A stretch of 39,279 nt of DNA, from NCBI GenBank assembly GCA_017881725.1, contig JADGQO010000200.1:1-39279 (forward strand). The letters are read 5' to 3'. The DNA comes from Fibrobacteria bacterium. Lineage in GTDB: Bacteria; Fibrobacterota; Fibrobacteria; UBA11236. Under the pieces are notes generated by a model that was not told where the DNA came from, made no database searches, and was given only the letters and a program-made list of their open reading frames with translations. Position 1 is the first letter of the stretch; every line of letters starts with the position of its first letter. Made by a program: the position numbers and the translations under genes. Shown here in pieces: positions 9,129 to 17,497 of this stretch.

Positions 9129-9804
9129 CCAATGGGCCGTTCGAAGCCTGCCCGTTGTCCGTTAAAACCGCTTGGGTCGCTAAGCCCGCTAAACCCGATA
9201 ATGCCCCGAGCCGTTCCCGTTCCCGCTCCATGACCACGCGGACCTCGCGTCTTTCCTCGTCGGATAGTCCGGCAGAACCTTCCTGTTCCAGTTTCCGGAT
9301 ACATGCGGCGATGGCCTCCGCGGTTTCGCGACCCGGCTGGATGGTGCCGCGCAATCGTTCCGAGGCCGATTGCAAGGCGCTGGGCAACGACTGATCTTGA
9401 TCTCCGGCACGAAACTGGATGGTTTGCGCGAGATTGCCTCCGCCGAGTTCCCGCACGCAGCGTTCAAACCGGACCAGCGGCCCGGCGATTTTATTGGAAG
9501 CATAAATGCCGATGGCCCACAATAAGCCAATCGCAAGGATTACCTGCGCGGCCGTGCACAGTATGGTCACGCCCGCCAAGCTCGCCTGCATCGCGTCGAT
9601 TTGACCCAGCGCTCCGCCATAGGTCGGCGCTTTGCGGGTTCCCCAGGCCCACCACGCGATCACAGACGACAAAAGCGTCCCGGCGATCAACGCCCCGCCG
9701 CATTTCAGGAACAAGCCCGACAAATACTCGAATTGAATATGATGCTTCGCTTGCATGCGTTTTTTAATTTCCACGGCCTGCACGGATTCCTCACGGAAAT
9801 CCAT
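9100..9804 (-). CDS. HAMP-domain membrane protein, first gene of cytochrome operon
   Basis: 234 residues. Two membrane helices (about 32-52 and 77-102) flank a 25-residue loop. They are followed by a recognisable HAMP segment, KIAGPLVRFERCVRELGGGN, with the typical Pro-Leu and Gly-Asn positions. The C-terminal half is charged and helical (EEREVRVVMERERERLG-type), with no known output domain. Such short HAMP proteins may transmit signals to, or scaffold, a partner. Overlap with the heptaheme cytochrome gene suggests the partner is the cytochrome. Start uncertain: ATG 9804 has no clear ribosome site; M17 (MQAKHH) is an alternative. Confidence 0.72.
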   Translation of the reverse strand: MDFREESVQAVEIKKRMQAKHHIQFEYLSGLFLKCGGALIAGTLLSSVIAWWAWGTRKAPTYGGALGQIDAMQASLAGVTILCTAAQVILAIGLLWAIGIYASNKIAGPLVRFERCVRELGGGNLAQTIQFRAGDQDQSLPSALQSASERLRGTIQPGRETAEAIAACIRKLEQEGSAGLSDEERREVRVVMERERERLGALSGLAGLATQAVLTDNGQASNGPLDETEADALD

Positions 9805-9867
9805 TTCATCTGCTAGTATACGGATTGCGGGAAATTTGAAGCAATGGAAAGGTTTTGAGAATCGGTT

Positions 9868-9901
9868 TAATCCGGGTCCGAAACCCGATAAAGCCGGATT
9901 A
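9868..9901. other. Inverted repeat between divergent genes
   Basis: TAATCCGG (9868-9875) pairs perfectly with CCGGATTA (9894-9901). An inner GGGT/ACCC pair gives a nested hairpin. It lies upstream of both the HAMP/cytochrome operon and the SDR gene, so an operator is as likely as a structural element. Confidence 0.4.
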
Positions 9902-10026
9902 CGGCATCATTCCGCCCAAGTCGCCGGGACGAATTGGCAGGGAATTCATCTTGACGGCCTCGATCCTCCGGACATTGTTATCATTTGATTTCCCTCCTTT
10001 GCAATCGATCATCGCTGGAGCCGCAC

Positions 10027-10809
10027 ATGGATCTCGGAAACAACACCATCCTTATCACCGGCGGCGCGACGGGCATCGGTTTCGCCCTTGCGCGTCGTTT
10101 CTACGCGGCCGGCAGCCACGTCATCCTCTGCGGTCGTCGCGAATCCGCCCTACATGCGGCCCGGCAACAATTGGCCGATACTCGTCCGGAAGGGATCCGG
10201 GCGGACGGTAAACTCCCGACGATCCAAGTCCATGTTTGCGATCTCAGCCGCGCGGATGAACGCATCCGCCTCCGCGATTGGGCCTTGCGGCAAAACCCGT
10301 CGCTCAATATCGTCGTCAACAACGCGGGCATCCAACATCGATTGATACCGGAGCAGCCGGACTTTTGGAGCCGCGCCGAGGAAGAAATCGCCATCAACTT
10401 CCACGCCCCCGTCCACCTGGCCTCGCTGTTCCAATCCCATTTGCAATCGGCGGCGCAACCCGCCCTGATTAACATCACTTCCGGGCTTTCCTTTTCGCCG
10501 CTGGCGGCCGTACCGGTTTACTCCGCCACCAAAGCGGCGTTGCATTCCTTCACTCTTTCTTTGCGGCATCAATGGTCCGGAACTCCCATTCGCGTACTGG
10601 AAATCCTTCCTCCCGCCGTCGACACGGACTTGGGCGGTCCCGGCCTGCACACCTTCGGCGTCAAGCTGGATGAATTCGCCGACGCGGTGATGCCCCGCCT
10701 GGCCTCAGACGAAACGGAAATCGCTTACGGTTTCGCCGAGTCCGCCCGCAAGGCATCGAGAGCGGAACTGGATCAAACGTTCCAAAGGATGAATGCTTCA
10801 CGACCTTAA
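10027..10809 (+). CDS. Short-chain dehydrogenase/reductase (SDR), DltE-like
   Basis: 260 residues of classical SDR fold: cofactor motif TGGATGIG (about 12-19), NNAG (about 98-101), catalytic Ser in ITSGLS and Tyr-x3-Lys in YSATK. An Arg in LCGRRES after beta-2 suggests NADP(H) preference. The arrangement and PPAVDTDLGG tail resemble the DltE/YdfG-like oxidoreductase group. ATG 10027 has GGAG 8 nt upstream, better than the longer GTG/ATG frame at 9985. A single gene; the substrate is unknown. Confidence 0.85.
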   Translation: MDLGNNTILITGGATGIGFALARRFYAAGSHVILCGRRESALHAARQQLADTRPEGIRADGKLPTIQVHVCDLSRADERIRLRDWALRQNPSLNIVVNNAGIQHRLIPEQPDFWSRAEEEIAINFHAPVHLASLFQSHLQSAAQPALINITSGLSFSPLAAVPVYSATKAALHSFTLSLRHQWSGTPIRVLEILPPAVDTDLGGPGLHTFGVKLDEFADAVMPRLASDETEIAYGFAESARKASRAELDQTFQRMNASRP

Positions 10810-10958
10810 CCGTTAATTTCCCCTTCCGTTAACCCGAAATCCTCAAATTTTCTTGTTAAAAGATCCAGCCAGGACGAGTCGCCTCCGGTAGATTGCTGTT
10901 GAACGCAATCGATGCGTTGCGGAATTGAATTCATTAACACGAAAAGGTTGCCGGGAGT

Positions 10959-11954
10959 ATGTCGCACCATTATCGAAAAATGAGCGGCCAGATCAAGCTG
11001 ACCTTGGCCTCCGCGCTGATTGCGATCCAAGGCATTTGGGCGCAGAGCTGCCCGACCGGACCCGCTTTAACCGGCGGAACGGAGTATTGCTCATCCAATC
11101 AAACGGGCACGGTCGGCAGCTTCGGATGGTCGGTTTGGTCCAGCGGCAGCGGCGGTTGCATAACCCCTTACCCCAATTCCGCGGCCTTCAAGGCGACTTG
11201 GAACAATCCGGGGGGCTTTCTCGCCCGGGCCGGATTCCAATGGAACGAAACCAAGACCTATGATCAATACGGAACCGTTGGCGCCGACTTTGCCTACACG
11301 AAAACCGGCACTGCCGGCAGCTATTCCTATATCGGAATTTACGGTTGGTCGAGCAGCCCCCTCATCGAATATTACATCGTGGAGGATTGGTTCGGTACCG
11401 GAGGTCCGCCGACCGGCGGCGGCACGCTGAAGGGAACCTTTACGGCAGACAGCGGCACGTATAAAATCTATACCCTCACCCAGAACAATCAACCTTCAAT
11501 CCATGGCAACACGACCTTCGAGCAATTTTTCAGCATCCGGCAAACCCGGCGTCAATGCGGACATATTACGCTTACCGATCATTTCAACGAATGGAAAACG
11601 TTAAACATGACGCTGGGGAAAATGTACGAGGCGAAGCTACTGGTGGAAGCGGGCGGCGGCACCGGCAGCATTGATTTTTCCGTCGGCAACATGACCACCG
11701 GGACGTCCACGGCAATTTCCTTCCCGAAAGCAACCTCTCCCCGGTTATCCCAAAGCGGCGAAGTCTCCTTCGGTTCCGAACAGGGCGGAACTTTGGCCTT
11801 GCTTACTTTGAATGGAAGGATACTGAAGACCGCGCGCCAAAGCGCAACCGCGCCTGCCATGATCCCGACCCAGGATTTGCCCAAGGGATTGTACCTACTC
11901 CGGTTTCAAACCGATGCCGGCGCCACCGAAACACGCAAGTTACTACTGCCGTAA
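10959..11954 (+). CDS. Secreted GH11 endo-1,4-beta-xylanase with C-terminal sorting domain
   Basis: 331 residues. Signal peptide (about 1-28, ending GIWAQ), then a GH11 jelly-roll domain (about 35-245). The signature PLIEYYIVEDW gives the nucleophile E137, and the strand YEAKLLVEAGGGTGS gives the likely acid/base E230. Both catalytic residues are therefore present. The usual thumb-loop sequence PSI is also present (NQPSIHG). The last 70 residues (LALLTLNGRILKTA to GLYLLRFQ) look like the short C-terminal domain used for type IX-like or Fibrobacter-type secretion and attachment. It cleaves beta-1,4-xylan outside the cell. Start uncertain between 10959 and 10980; neither has a strong ribosome site. 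Confidence 0.9.
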   Translation: MSHHYRKMSGQIKLTLASALIAIQGIWAQSCPTGPALTGGTEYCSSNQTGTVGSFGWSVWSSGSGGCITPYPNSAAFKATWNNPGGFLARAGFQWNETKTYDQYGTVGADFAYTKTGTAGSYSYIGIYGWSSSPLIEYYIVEDWFGTGGPPTGGGTLKGTFTADSGTYKIYTLTQNNQPSIHGNTTFEQFFSIRQTRRQCGHITLTDHFNEWKTLNMTLGKMYEAKLLVEAGGGTGSIDFSVGNMTTGTSTAISFPKATSPRLSQSGEVSFGSEQGGTLALLTLNGRILKTARQSATAPAMIPTQDLPKGLYLLRFQTDAGATETRKLLLP

Positions 11955-11972
11955 AAAAATTCTCCGCGCCTG

Positions 11973-12488
11973 CTATAACCGAATTCGCAAGGCTGCCAGC
12001 TTGGCGACGCGTTTTCCTCGGCTATCCACCACCTCCAGGCGGATGAATTGATCCGTGGGAATCGCATAGTGCAAGAGCCGGTTTTCGATGGTCAGCTTGG
12101 CTTGGGAGGAGTTTAAATGCGAGGCAGGATGCGCCAAAGCGACCGTGGCTCCGGTATCGTTGAGCACCATGAAATCGAATAGCCCGTATCCTTGGTTGGT
12201 GAGGCCGCGTTCCGTCCCCAGCATTCTCACGTAACGCGCGCTGGTTTTGGTGAAGGTCTCGTCCGTCACCGAGCGTTTTCCACCCGCCTTGGTCGAGAAC
12301 ACATCCGTCCAAGTCGTAGCGTCCGCCGAGACTTGGATCTGGAAAGATTTCGCATAACAGCTGTCCCACTTCAAGATCACGCGGTTCACGCTCATGACAT
12401 ATTGCTTGGTGGAGTCGTTGTAGACCACGTCCATGCGATTGGACGAACCGGTGGTTTTGAACAGGCTGCCTTTGGCGGTCCAATGCAT
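11973..12488 (-). pseudogene. 5'-truncated discoidin (F5/8C)-type secreted protein remnant
   Basis: About 171 residues without a signal peptide. The text starts in mid-domain (HWTAKGSLFKTTG), runs through a discoidin/F5-8 type C fold (ILKWDSCYAKSFQIQVSADATTWTDVF, ARYVRMLGTER, GYGLFDFMV), and ends with a short sorting-like tail (DQFIRLEVVDSRGKRVAKL). Discoidin modules normally bind carbohydrate and sit behind an enzyme domain, which is absent. The frame upstream of 12488 is closed by a stop and carries unrelated sequence. I read it as the 3' remnant of a secreted carbohydrate-active protein, convergent with the xylanase gene. Confidence 0.7.
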
Positions 12489-12756
12489 CAGGTCCTTCCG
12501 CCCGTCCCCACTTGCTTCCAGTATTTAAAACTAATCGCCTTTTTTCGCCGCTTAAATCTCTGCCCAAGTTTCCCAAGCCGTTCATTCAGTCCAGAGATTA
12601 CCAGGAATTCGGCTCGCCGTTCCAAGCGCGAAAAAAGCCGACATGTTCGGGCGGATGCTGGGATTTCCTGGGGATTTTCCATCGGGAAATGCAATACTAG
12701 TCGGTAGCCGACCTTGTTTAAGGATTTTTAAACGGGGCAACTGGAGAATTTCTTGG

Positions 12757-13692
12757 ATGGAAAAATCAGCGAAAATTTACATCGCGGGTATATACGGAAT
12801 GGTGGGCTCCGCCATCGCCCGAAAACTGAAAGAGCAAGGATATACTGAAGTCATTGGACATTCTTCGCAAGAACTGGATCTCACCAACCAGCAAGCGGTA
12901 TTCGATTTCTTTAAAAAGGAACGGCCACATTATGTTTTCCTCGCCGCGGCCAAAGTCGGGGGCATCTACGCAAACCTCACCTACCCAGCGGATTTCATCT
13001 ATAGCAACCTGTGGATCCAAACCAATATCATTCACGCGGCCTATGTTTTTCGAGTCACCAAGTTACTGTTTCTGGGAAGCTCTTGCATTTATCCGAAACT
13101 TGCCGAGCAACCCATGAAAGAAGAGTACCTGTTGTCGGGACCGCTGGAACCGACAAACGAGTCCTACGCGCTGGCCAAAATCGCCGGCATAAAAATGTGC
13201 GAGGCTTACAACCGCCAGTATCACACCAGTTACATCTCATGCATGCCGACCAACCTTTATGGGCCGAACGACAATTACAATCTCATGAACGCGCATGTCT
13301 TGCCCGCGCTGATACGCAAAGTGCACGAAGCGAAAATAAATAAGCAGCTCAACTTCACGGTATGGGGCACCGGTTCCCCGCAACGGGAGTTCCTCTATGT
13401 CGATGACTTGGCCGACGCCTGCGTTTTTCTCATGCAAGAATATCTGCAAAATGAAACCATTAACGTAGGGAGCGGTCAGGAAGTGTCGATTCGTGAGCTG
13501 GCCGAGTTGGTAAAAAAAACGATTGGGTATTCCGGTGATTTGGTATTCGATGCCTCGAAGCCGGATGGCACTCCCAGAAAACTTTTGGATGTGTCGAAGT
13601 TACGCGCTCTGGATTGGAAGCCGAAGGTTTCCTTGGAGGAAGGCATTCGCTTGGCCTATACCGACTTTTTAGCCGGAAAAGTCCGCATGTAG
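12757..13692 (+). CDS. fcl: GDP-L-fucose synthase
   Basis: 311 residues, the normal family length. Rossmann motif [12 protein letters not shown] (about 8-19), catalytic Ser/Cys in LGSSCIYP, and YALAK (Tyr-x3-Lys). [10 protein letters not shown] and the [10 protein letters not shown] segment are characteristic of Fcl/WcaG rather than other extended SDR epimerases. The enzyme converts GDP-4-keto-6-deoxymannose to GDP-L-fucose using NADPH, supplying fucose for surface polysaccharide. The partner dehydratase gene gmd is not in the window. ATG 12757 follows GGAG with about 10 nt spacing; a longer in-frame reading from 12643 has no family similarity. Confidence 0.92.
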   Translation: MEKSAKIYIAGIYGMVGSAIARKLKEQGYTEVIGHSSQELDLTNQQAVFDFFKKERPHYVFLAAAKVGGIYANLTYPADFIYSNLWIQTNIIHAAYVFRVTKLLFLGSSCIYPKLAEQPMKEEYLLSGPLEPTNESYALAKIAGIKMCEAYNRQYHTSYISCMPTNLYGPNDNYNLMNAHVLPALIRKVHEAKINKQLNFTVWGTGSPQREFLYVDDLADACVFLMQEYLQNETINVGSGQEVSIRELAELVKKTIGYSGDLVFDASKPDGTPRKLLDVSKLRALDWKPKVSLEEGIRLAYTDFLAGKVRM

Positions 13693-13835
13693 CAGGTCCT
13701 AATTTCCCCCGGTAATATTGGGTTGAACCGCCGTGAGGTGAACTGCGTATTCACCACATGGCTACCATGCGCATTCAATTTGTTTTGTTCCCGACAAAAG
13801 TGAGATGTGGCAAGGCCATCCTCAAGCCATCAAAT

Positions 13836-13851
13836 TGTCAGGAAGCTGACA
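13836..13851. promoter_or_regulatory. NifA-type upstream activator site (TGT-N10-ACA)
   Basis: TGTCAGGAAGCTGACA fits TGT-N10-ACA exactly and sits in a perfect palindrome TTGTCAG-GAAG-CTGACAA. It is about 150 nt upstream of a -24/-12 element, within the usual activating distance for NifA on sigma54 promoters. Strand-independent. Confidence 0.75.
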
Positions 13852-13997
13852 AGCGTGGGCCGGAAAACACGGGCGCCCCATTTCGCTTGTCGCTGGCGCC
13901 GCTAAAAATCGCGCGGCGTCGCGTTCGTAAGCCGATGGTAAGCCGTGCGGAAGCCGACTATAAGCGATCGGCCGTTTCTCCTTCCGGAAAATCGATG

Positions 13998-14013
13998 TGG
14001 TGCGAAACTTGCT
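13998..14013 (+). promoter_or_regulatory. Sigma54 (-24/-12) promoter of the DraG-DraT gene
   Basis: TGGTGCGAAACTTGCT has GG (13999-14000) and GC (14011-14012) separated by 10 nt, as required by sigma54, with a consensus TTGCT -12 part and a near-consensus -24 part. Predicted transcript start is about 14024, 48 nt before the start codon. CGAAACTTGCTT is identical to the element upstream of the receiver-like gene at 24705. Confidence 0.75.
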
Positions 14014-14071
14014 TCAAGTATCGAGAGATTCTAGCAGCGAATGAACCCGCGCCCAAAGAAGCGGTCCCACC

Positions 14072-15772
14072 ATGGATACTCCGGCGCAGCCGTATTTGAA
14101 TCGGGCCCTGGGCGCCTATTACGGTTTGGCCCTGGGCGATGCCTTGGGCGCTACCGTTGAATTCATGACGGCGCGTGAAATCGTGGCCCGCTACAAGGTT
14201 CACAAGGATATCGTGGGCGGCGGTTGGCTGGGGCTAAAGCGCGGCAAGGTGACCGACGATACCGAAATGGCCATGTCCCTCGGTTCGGCCATGATTGCCA
14301 GCCATGGTTGGAACCTTCGCGCTATTGCCGATGCCTTTGTGACTTGGATGCGCGGATGTCCTATCGACATCGGCGACACCTGCCGCCGCGGTATTCGTCG
14401 CTATATGCACCATGGCATCCTCTGCGCCGAGCCTTCGGAAGAGAGCGGCGGCAATGGCGCGGCCATGCGCAATCTCCCCACCGTGCTCGCCACCTTGGAC
14501 AACGAGGCCTTGCTTATCGAACGCTCCCTGGAGCAGGCGCATATCACCCATCACCATCCGTTCTCTGACGCCGCCACCACCCTGCTCGCCCGCATGACGC
14601 GGCTTTTGGTTGCGAATGGGGACAAGGCGGCCTGCGCGCGTTTGGCCGATGAATGGATAGCCCGCCACCCGGTCTTTGCTTTCAAGCCCTGGCCGGGCAG
14701 AACCAGCGGATATATCGTGGACACCATGCAAACGGTGTTTGATGGATTTTTTCACACGACCAACTTTGAGGATTGTCTGGTTCGCGTGGTCAACCGAGGC
14801 GGCGATGCCGACACCAACGGCGCCTTGGCGGGGCAACTCGCCGGAGCGCTTTACGGCCTCGAAGGCCTGCCCCGGCGGTGGATGAAGAGGCTCAATCCCA
14901 AGGTGAAAGAGATCATTTACGATCAAACCCACAAGCTGCTTGACTTTTCCAGCCGCGAAAAAAGCCGTGATGTGTTTTCCACGCCGGCCTCAACGCTGCA
15001 TCGCTGCAATTTGCCGACGCGAGTAATCAGTTCAGAAGCGTTTCAAGAACATCCCAGGCCGATTGAAATCGAAGGCGTGCGTCAATCCCATACAGGACTC
15101 TTTCATCCCTTTATGGGCATGGTCCACGCTGAAGACCGCAGTCGTTTTTTTCAGAATTATGTCGGCGAAAAATTCGGTTTGGATCCGAAGACCGGCCGGC
15201 CGAAAGCTTCGAAAACCGGCTATAGCTATCTCAACCTGCTGCGCGCTTGGGGTACCGACAGCAATGGACAGGCCGGCGCCGTTCTCAAAGCATGGGCGGA
15301 AAATCGCTTCGGCATACCCGCCATCTACCACCAAGGCCTTTTGGCCGAACAGGCCAAAGCCCGTGAACGTTATTTGCAGGATCGCCTGCGGGGAACGGCC
15401 AAATCGGTCGGAGTCATGACCCAACTCGATTTGCTTTTCACTTTTTGCCAAGACGAATTGCACTTGCGATTCCCAAACGCAACCTGCTTGACCCTGTATC
15501 GCGGCACCCATGACCCCGAGGAATACGCGCTGCGCGATATCCATGGACCAGATTCTCTCTTGGAACACAAATTGGTGCGGCTCAATAATCTCAGCTCTTT
15601 CACTTCCGATCCCGAAGTGGCGTGGGAATTCGGATCCAGCGCTTGGGAGGTGCAAGTCCCCTTATCCAAAATCACCTTCTTCAGCGGCTTGCTTTCCAAA
15701 TCGCTGCTGGCCGGAGAATCGGAGCATTTGGTTTTGGGCGGTTATTACCGCGTGCGCTGTTTGAGTTGCTAG
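14072..15772 (+). CDS. draG-draT: DraG-DraT fusion: dinitrogenase reductase glycohydrolase + ADP-ribosyltransferase
   Basis: 566 residues in one uninterrupted frame. Residues 1-290 are an ADP-ribosylglycohydrolase of the DraG type: metal-binding TDDT (61-64), GGNGAAMR (127-134) and RGGDADTNGA (242-251, D245 and D247). Residues about 305-566 match DraT: HRCNLP (310-315), a stretch with SYLNLLRAWGTDSN (385-398), and the ADP-ribosyltransferase triad R477 (LTLYRG), S-F-T-S in NNLSSFTSD (505-513), and E549-x-E551 (GESEH). DraT transfers ADP-ribose from NAD to the conserved Arg of NifH, switching nitrogenase off; DraG removes it. In Rhodospirillum and Azospirillum these are two separate genes, draT then draG. 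Here both active sites look intact in one chain, in reverse order. A NifA site and sigma54 promoter lie upstream; the gene converges on nifQ. Confidence 0.92.
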   Translation: MDTPAQPYLNRALGAYYGLALGDALGATVEFMTAREIVARYKVHKDIVGGGWLGLKRGKVTDDTEMAMSLGSAMIASHGWNLRAIADAFVTWMRGCPIDIGDTCRRGIRRYMHHGILCAEPSEESGGNGAAMRNLPTVLATLDNEALLIERSLEQAHITHHHPFSDAATTLLARMTRLLVANGDKAACARLADEWIARHPVFAFKPWPGRTSGYIVDTMQTVFDGFFHTTNFEDCLVRVVNRGGDADTNGALAGQLAGALYGLEGLPRRWMKRLNPKVKEIIYDQTHKLLDFSSREKSRDVFSTPASTLHRCNLPTRVISSEAFQEHPRPIEIEGVRQSHTGLFHPFMGMVHAEDRSRFFQNYVGEKFGLDPKTGRPKASKTGYSYLNLLRAWGTDSNGQAGAVLKAWAENRFGIPAIYHQGLLAEQAKARERYLQDRLRGTAKSVGVMTQLDLLFTFCQDELHLRFPNATCLTLYRGTHDPEEYALRDIHGPDSLLEHKLVRLNNLSSFTSDPEVAWEFGSSAWEVQVPLSKITFFSGLLSKSLLAGESEHLVLGGYYRVRCLSC

Positions 15773-15830
15773 GGATCGATACCGACTTTATATATGCATG
15801 ATGCGACCGGGCAACTTGCCTATCGTCGCC

Positions 15831-16193
15831 TTATTCCGGACCAAAACAGGAGACGTAATCGCTGCATTCGCCGCAGCTAGGCGCCCTGCAAAGACGGCTT
15901 TCCACGCGATCGCAAAGCTGTTTGTAGAAGAATTTCTTCCAGCGCATATTCGCCTTGTTCTTGTGATACAAGGCAGGGAAATAATGCCGGATAAGGCGCG
16001 ACAAAGTTTCCCGATCCGGTAGGCCCATGTCCTCCCACAGGTGATTCTCACCGGCGCAAGCTGCGACCACGAAGCGCGTGGTTATTTCCGTAACGTCCTT
16101 GTCGTCACGCCGGTATTGCCACAATAAGTCGAAAAGGTCGGCGAATGCTTCGTTATCGCGCGCGGGTTGCATGACTTGCTGGATGGCCATCAT
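15831..16193 (-). CDS. nifQ: NifQ, molybdenum delivery for FeMo-cofactor
   Basis: 120 residues, short for the family, but the C-terminal hallmark is present: C-x4-C-x2-C-x5-C in [18 protein letters not shown], which binds an Fe-S/Mo cluster. [29 protein letters not shown] is the conserved body. NifQ donates Mo to the NifEN/NifH assembly machinery. Its start overlaps the ferredoxin stop by 4 nt, so it is co-translated as the last gene of the nif operon, and it faces the DraG-DraT gene with a 58-nt convergent gap. Confidence 0.85.
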   Translation of the reverse strand: MMAIQQVMQPARDNEAFADLFDLLWQYRRDDKDVTEITTRFVVAACAGENHLWEDMGLPDRETLSRLIRHYFPALYHKNKANMRWKKFFYKQLCDRVESRLCRAPSCGECSDYVSCFGPE

Positions 16194-16522
16194 GGTGAAA
16201 GCACCTCGGCCATGGCCTCATGGGTGTAGCATTTCTTGGGGCAGATTTTCATGCAGGCTTCGCAACCGACGCAATTCGTTTGCCCGATGATGGTCATTAC
16301 CTTTTTTTCGTATTCGTCATCGCCGTCGGAATCCGCGTCCAAGGGAATGAGCGCACCCTCCTCGTCCAAGCCGGCAAGCTGTAAAACATCGCGCCCGCAG
16401 ACCTTGAAGCAGCGTCCGCAACCGATGCATTTCTCCTGGTCGATGGATTGCACGAACTTGGGAATCCAACTGCGCCCATCGGGCATTTTGATGCGTACTT
16501 TTAGCGTTTCGGTCTCTTCCAT
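16190..16522 (-). CDS. fdxB: nif-specific 2[4Fe-4S] ferredoxin (ferredoxin III type)
   Basis: 110 residues. Two cluster motifs: [11 protein letters not shown] (residues about 32-42) and [15 protein letters not shown] (about 84-98), separated by an acidic insertion ([13 protein letters not shown]). That layout matches the FdxB-like ferredoxin III encoded within nifENX operons, thought to supply electrons for cofactor assembly or nitrogenase. Lies 41 nt downstream of the DUF269 gene and overlaps nifQ. Confidence 0.88.
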   Translation of the reverse strand: MEETETLKVRIKMPDGRSWIPKFVQSIDQEKCIGCGRCFKVCGRDVLQLAGLDEEGALIPLDADSDGDDEYEKKVMTIIGQTNCVGCEACMKICPKKCYTHEAMAEVLSP

Positions 16523-16563
16523 GTTACGTACCTTCTTCCAGTGGACGCCGCGTTCGCCCGGAC

Positions 16564-17070
16564 TCAGGCGAAATTCACGACATCGGGGAATTTGCGAATC
16601 ATTTCGACTCCGGACGTGACGAGCTTGCCGCCGTCTTCAGCGAGTTTCGCGAGCGTGGGAAATCCGAAGCGATGCACATCGCGCAATTGCTTGTTCACCA
16701 CGATCAGACGCCCGGCCGAGAGTATCATACGGCCAAAGCCTTCGTGATGCATTTTCATCATCGGCGTGACCATCACGCCGGTGGCGCGCTCAATGGACAG
16801 CCCCACGGCATTGTAAAAGAGTTCCAGGCGCCAGAGCGTTTCGGGATCGGGGTCTCCGATGATGGGCATTTCCCGGCGCTTCTCCTTGTCGAGAATGTAG
16901 GGTTCGAGCAAATCCCGATCGCTCTTGCCGTCCCAGGCGCCATGCGCGTCTTGCGCGCGCCATTGCTTGATCAATTCCTTCACGAAGGTCGAGTCGATCG
17001 CCTCCGAGTCCGTCATTGCCGTCGATTCTGTTACTGCTGCCGCCGCTTTCACTGCCGTTGTTTCCTGCAT
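16564..17070 (-). CDS. NifX-associated nitrogen fixation protein (DUF269)
   Basis: 168 residues. After an Ala/Thr-rich N-terminus (to about 25), the body carries [36 protein letters not shown] and [20 protein letters not shown], typical of DUF269 proteins always found next to nifX in Mo-nitrogenase clusters. The role is undefined but linked to FeMo-cofactor maturation. 9 nt downstream of nifX. Confidence 0.88.
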   Translation of the reverse strand: MQETTAVKAAAAVTESTAMTDSEAIDSTFVKELIKQWRAQDAHGAWDGKSDRDLLEPYILDKEKRREMPIIGDPDPETLWRLELFYNAVGLSIERATGVMVTPMMKMHHEGFGRMILSAGRLIVVNKQLRDVHRFGFPTLAKLAEDGGKLVTSGVEMIRKFPDVVNFA

Positions 17071-17079
17071 ATTCGCCTT

Positions 17080-17475
17080 TCAGTCCTCGAAACTCATTTG
17101 TCGTTCACGACCCTTCAACATGGCCTTGCGTAGCCAAGGTGGGGGCGTGCCTTGGAGCACAACCCTTAATTTGGCGAGAATGTCTTCAATGGCCTCGGGC
17201 TGGCCCACCTTCACGGGATGGATGTTTTTGGCCACGACGCGCGCCGCGCCGGAGCCGCCGATGGCTGCGACATACAGGATGGCGCAATCGGATATCGCCT
17301 CAAGTTTGGGGGACAGCTTGTCTTCGTTGCCGTCTTCTTGCAAATCCCCGTCGAAGGCGATGGCCTCCAGTAAATGGTACCCTTCCGGACCGATTTCATA
17401 AATGGCAATTTGCTTTGCCCAGCCGAAATGAGCATCGACGCGTTTCATGTCCTGGGTGGCGAATGCGATTTTCAT
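17080..17475 (-). CDS. nifX: NifX, FeMo-cofactor precursor carrier
   Basis: 131 residues. The dinitrogenase iron-molybdenum cofactor-binding fold starts at MKIAFATQDMKRVDAHFGWA and contains ISDCAILYVAAIGGSGAARVV and HPVKV. NifX binds NifB-co/VK-cluster in transit to NifEN. ATG 17475 has AAGG about 9 nt upstream; a longer reading would run into nifN, which ends 22 nt before. Order nifE-nifN-nifX is classic. Confidence 0.9.
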   Translation of the reverse strand: MKIAFATQDMKRVDAHFGWAKQIAIYEIGPEGYHLLEAIAFDGDLQEDGNEDKLSPKLEAISDCAILYVAAIGGSGAARVVAKNIHPVKVGQPEAIEDILAKLRVVLQGTPPPWLRKAMLKGRERQMSFED

Positions 17476-17497
17476 GGTATTGCCTTTGTGAATGATT

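Larger units (their letters stand above)
13693..14071. other. 379-nt upstream region of the DraG-DraT gene
   Basis: No gene is supported here. The region carries the NifA-type site and sigma54 element described separately; the remainder shows no other recognisable signal. Confidence 0.6.

Noticed and set aside
14930..15000. Two separate genes draG and draT joined by an error
   Set aside because: The frame is continuous with a plausible linker, and no start codon with ribosome site precedes the DraT part. Read support would still settle it.
15773..15830. Bidirectional terminator between draG-draT and nifQ
   Set aside because: Only a 5-bp GGCAA/TTGCC pair with a 1-nt loop and no T-run; too weak to call.
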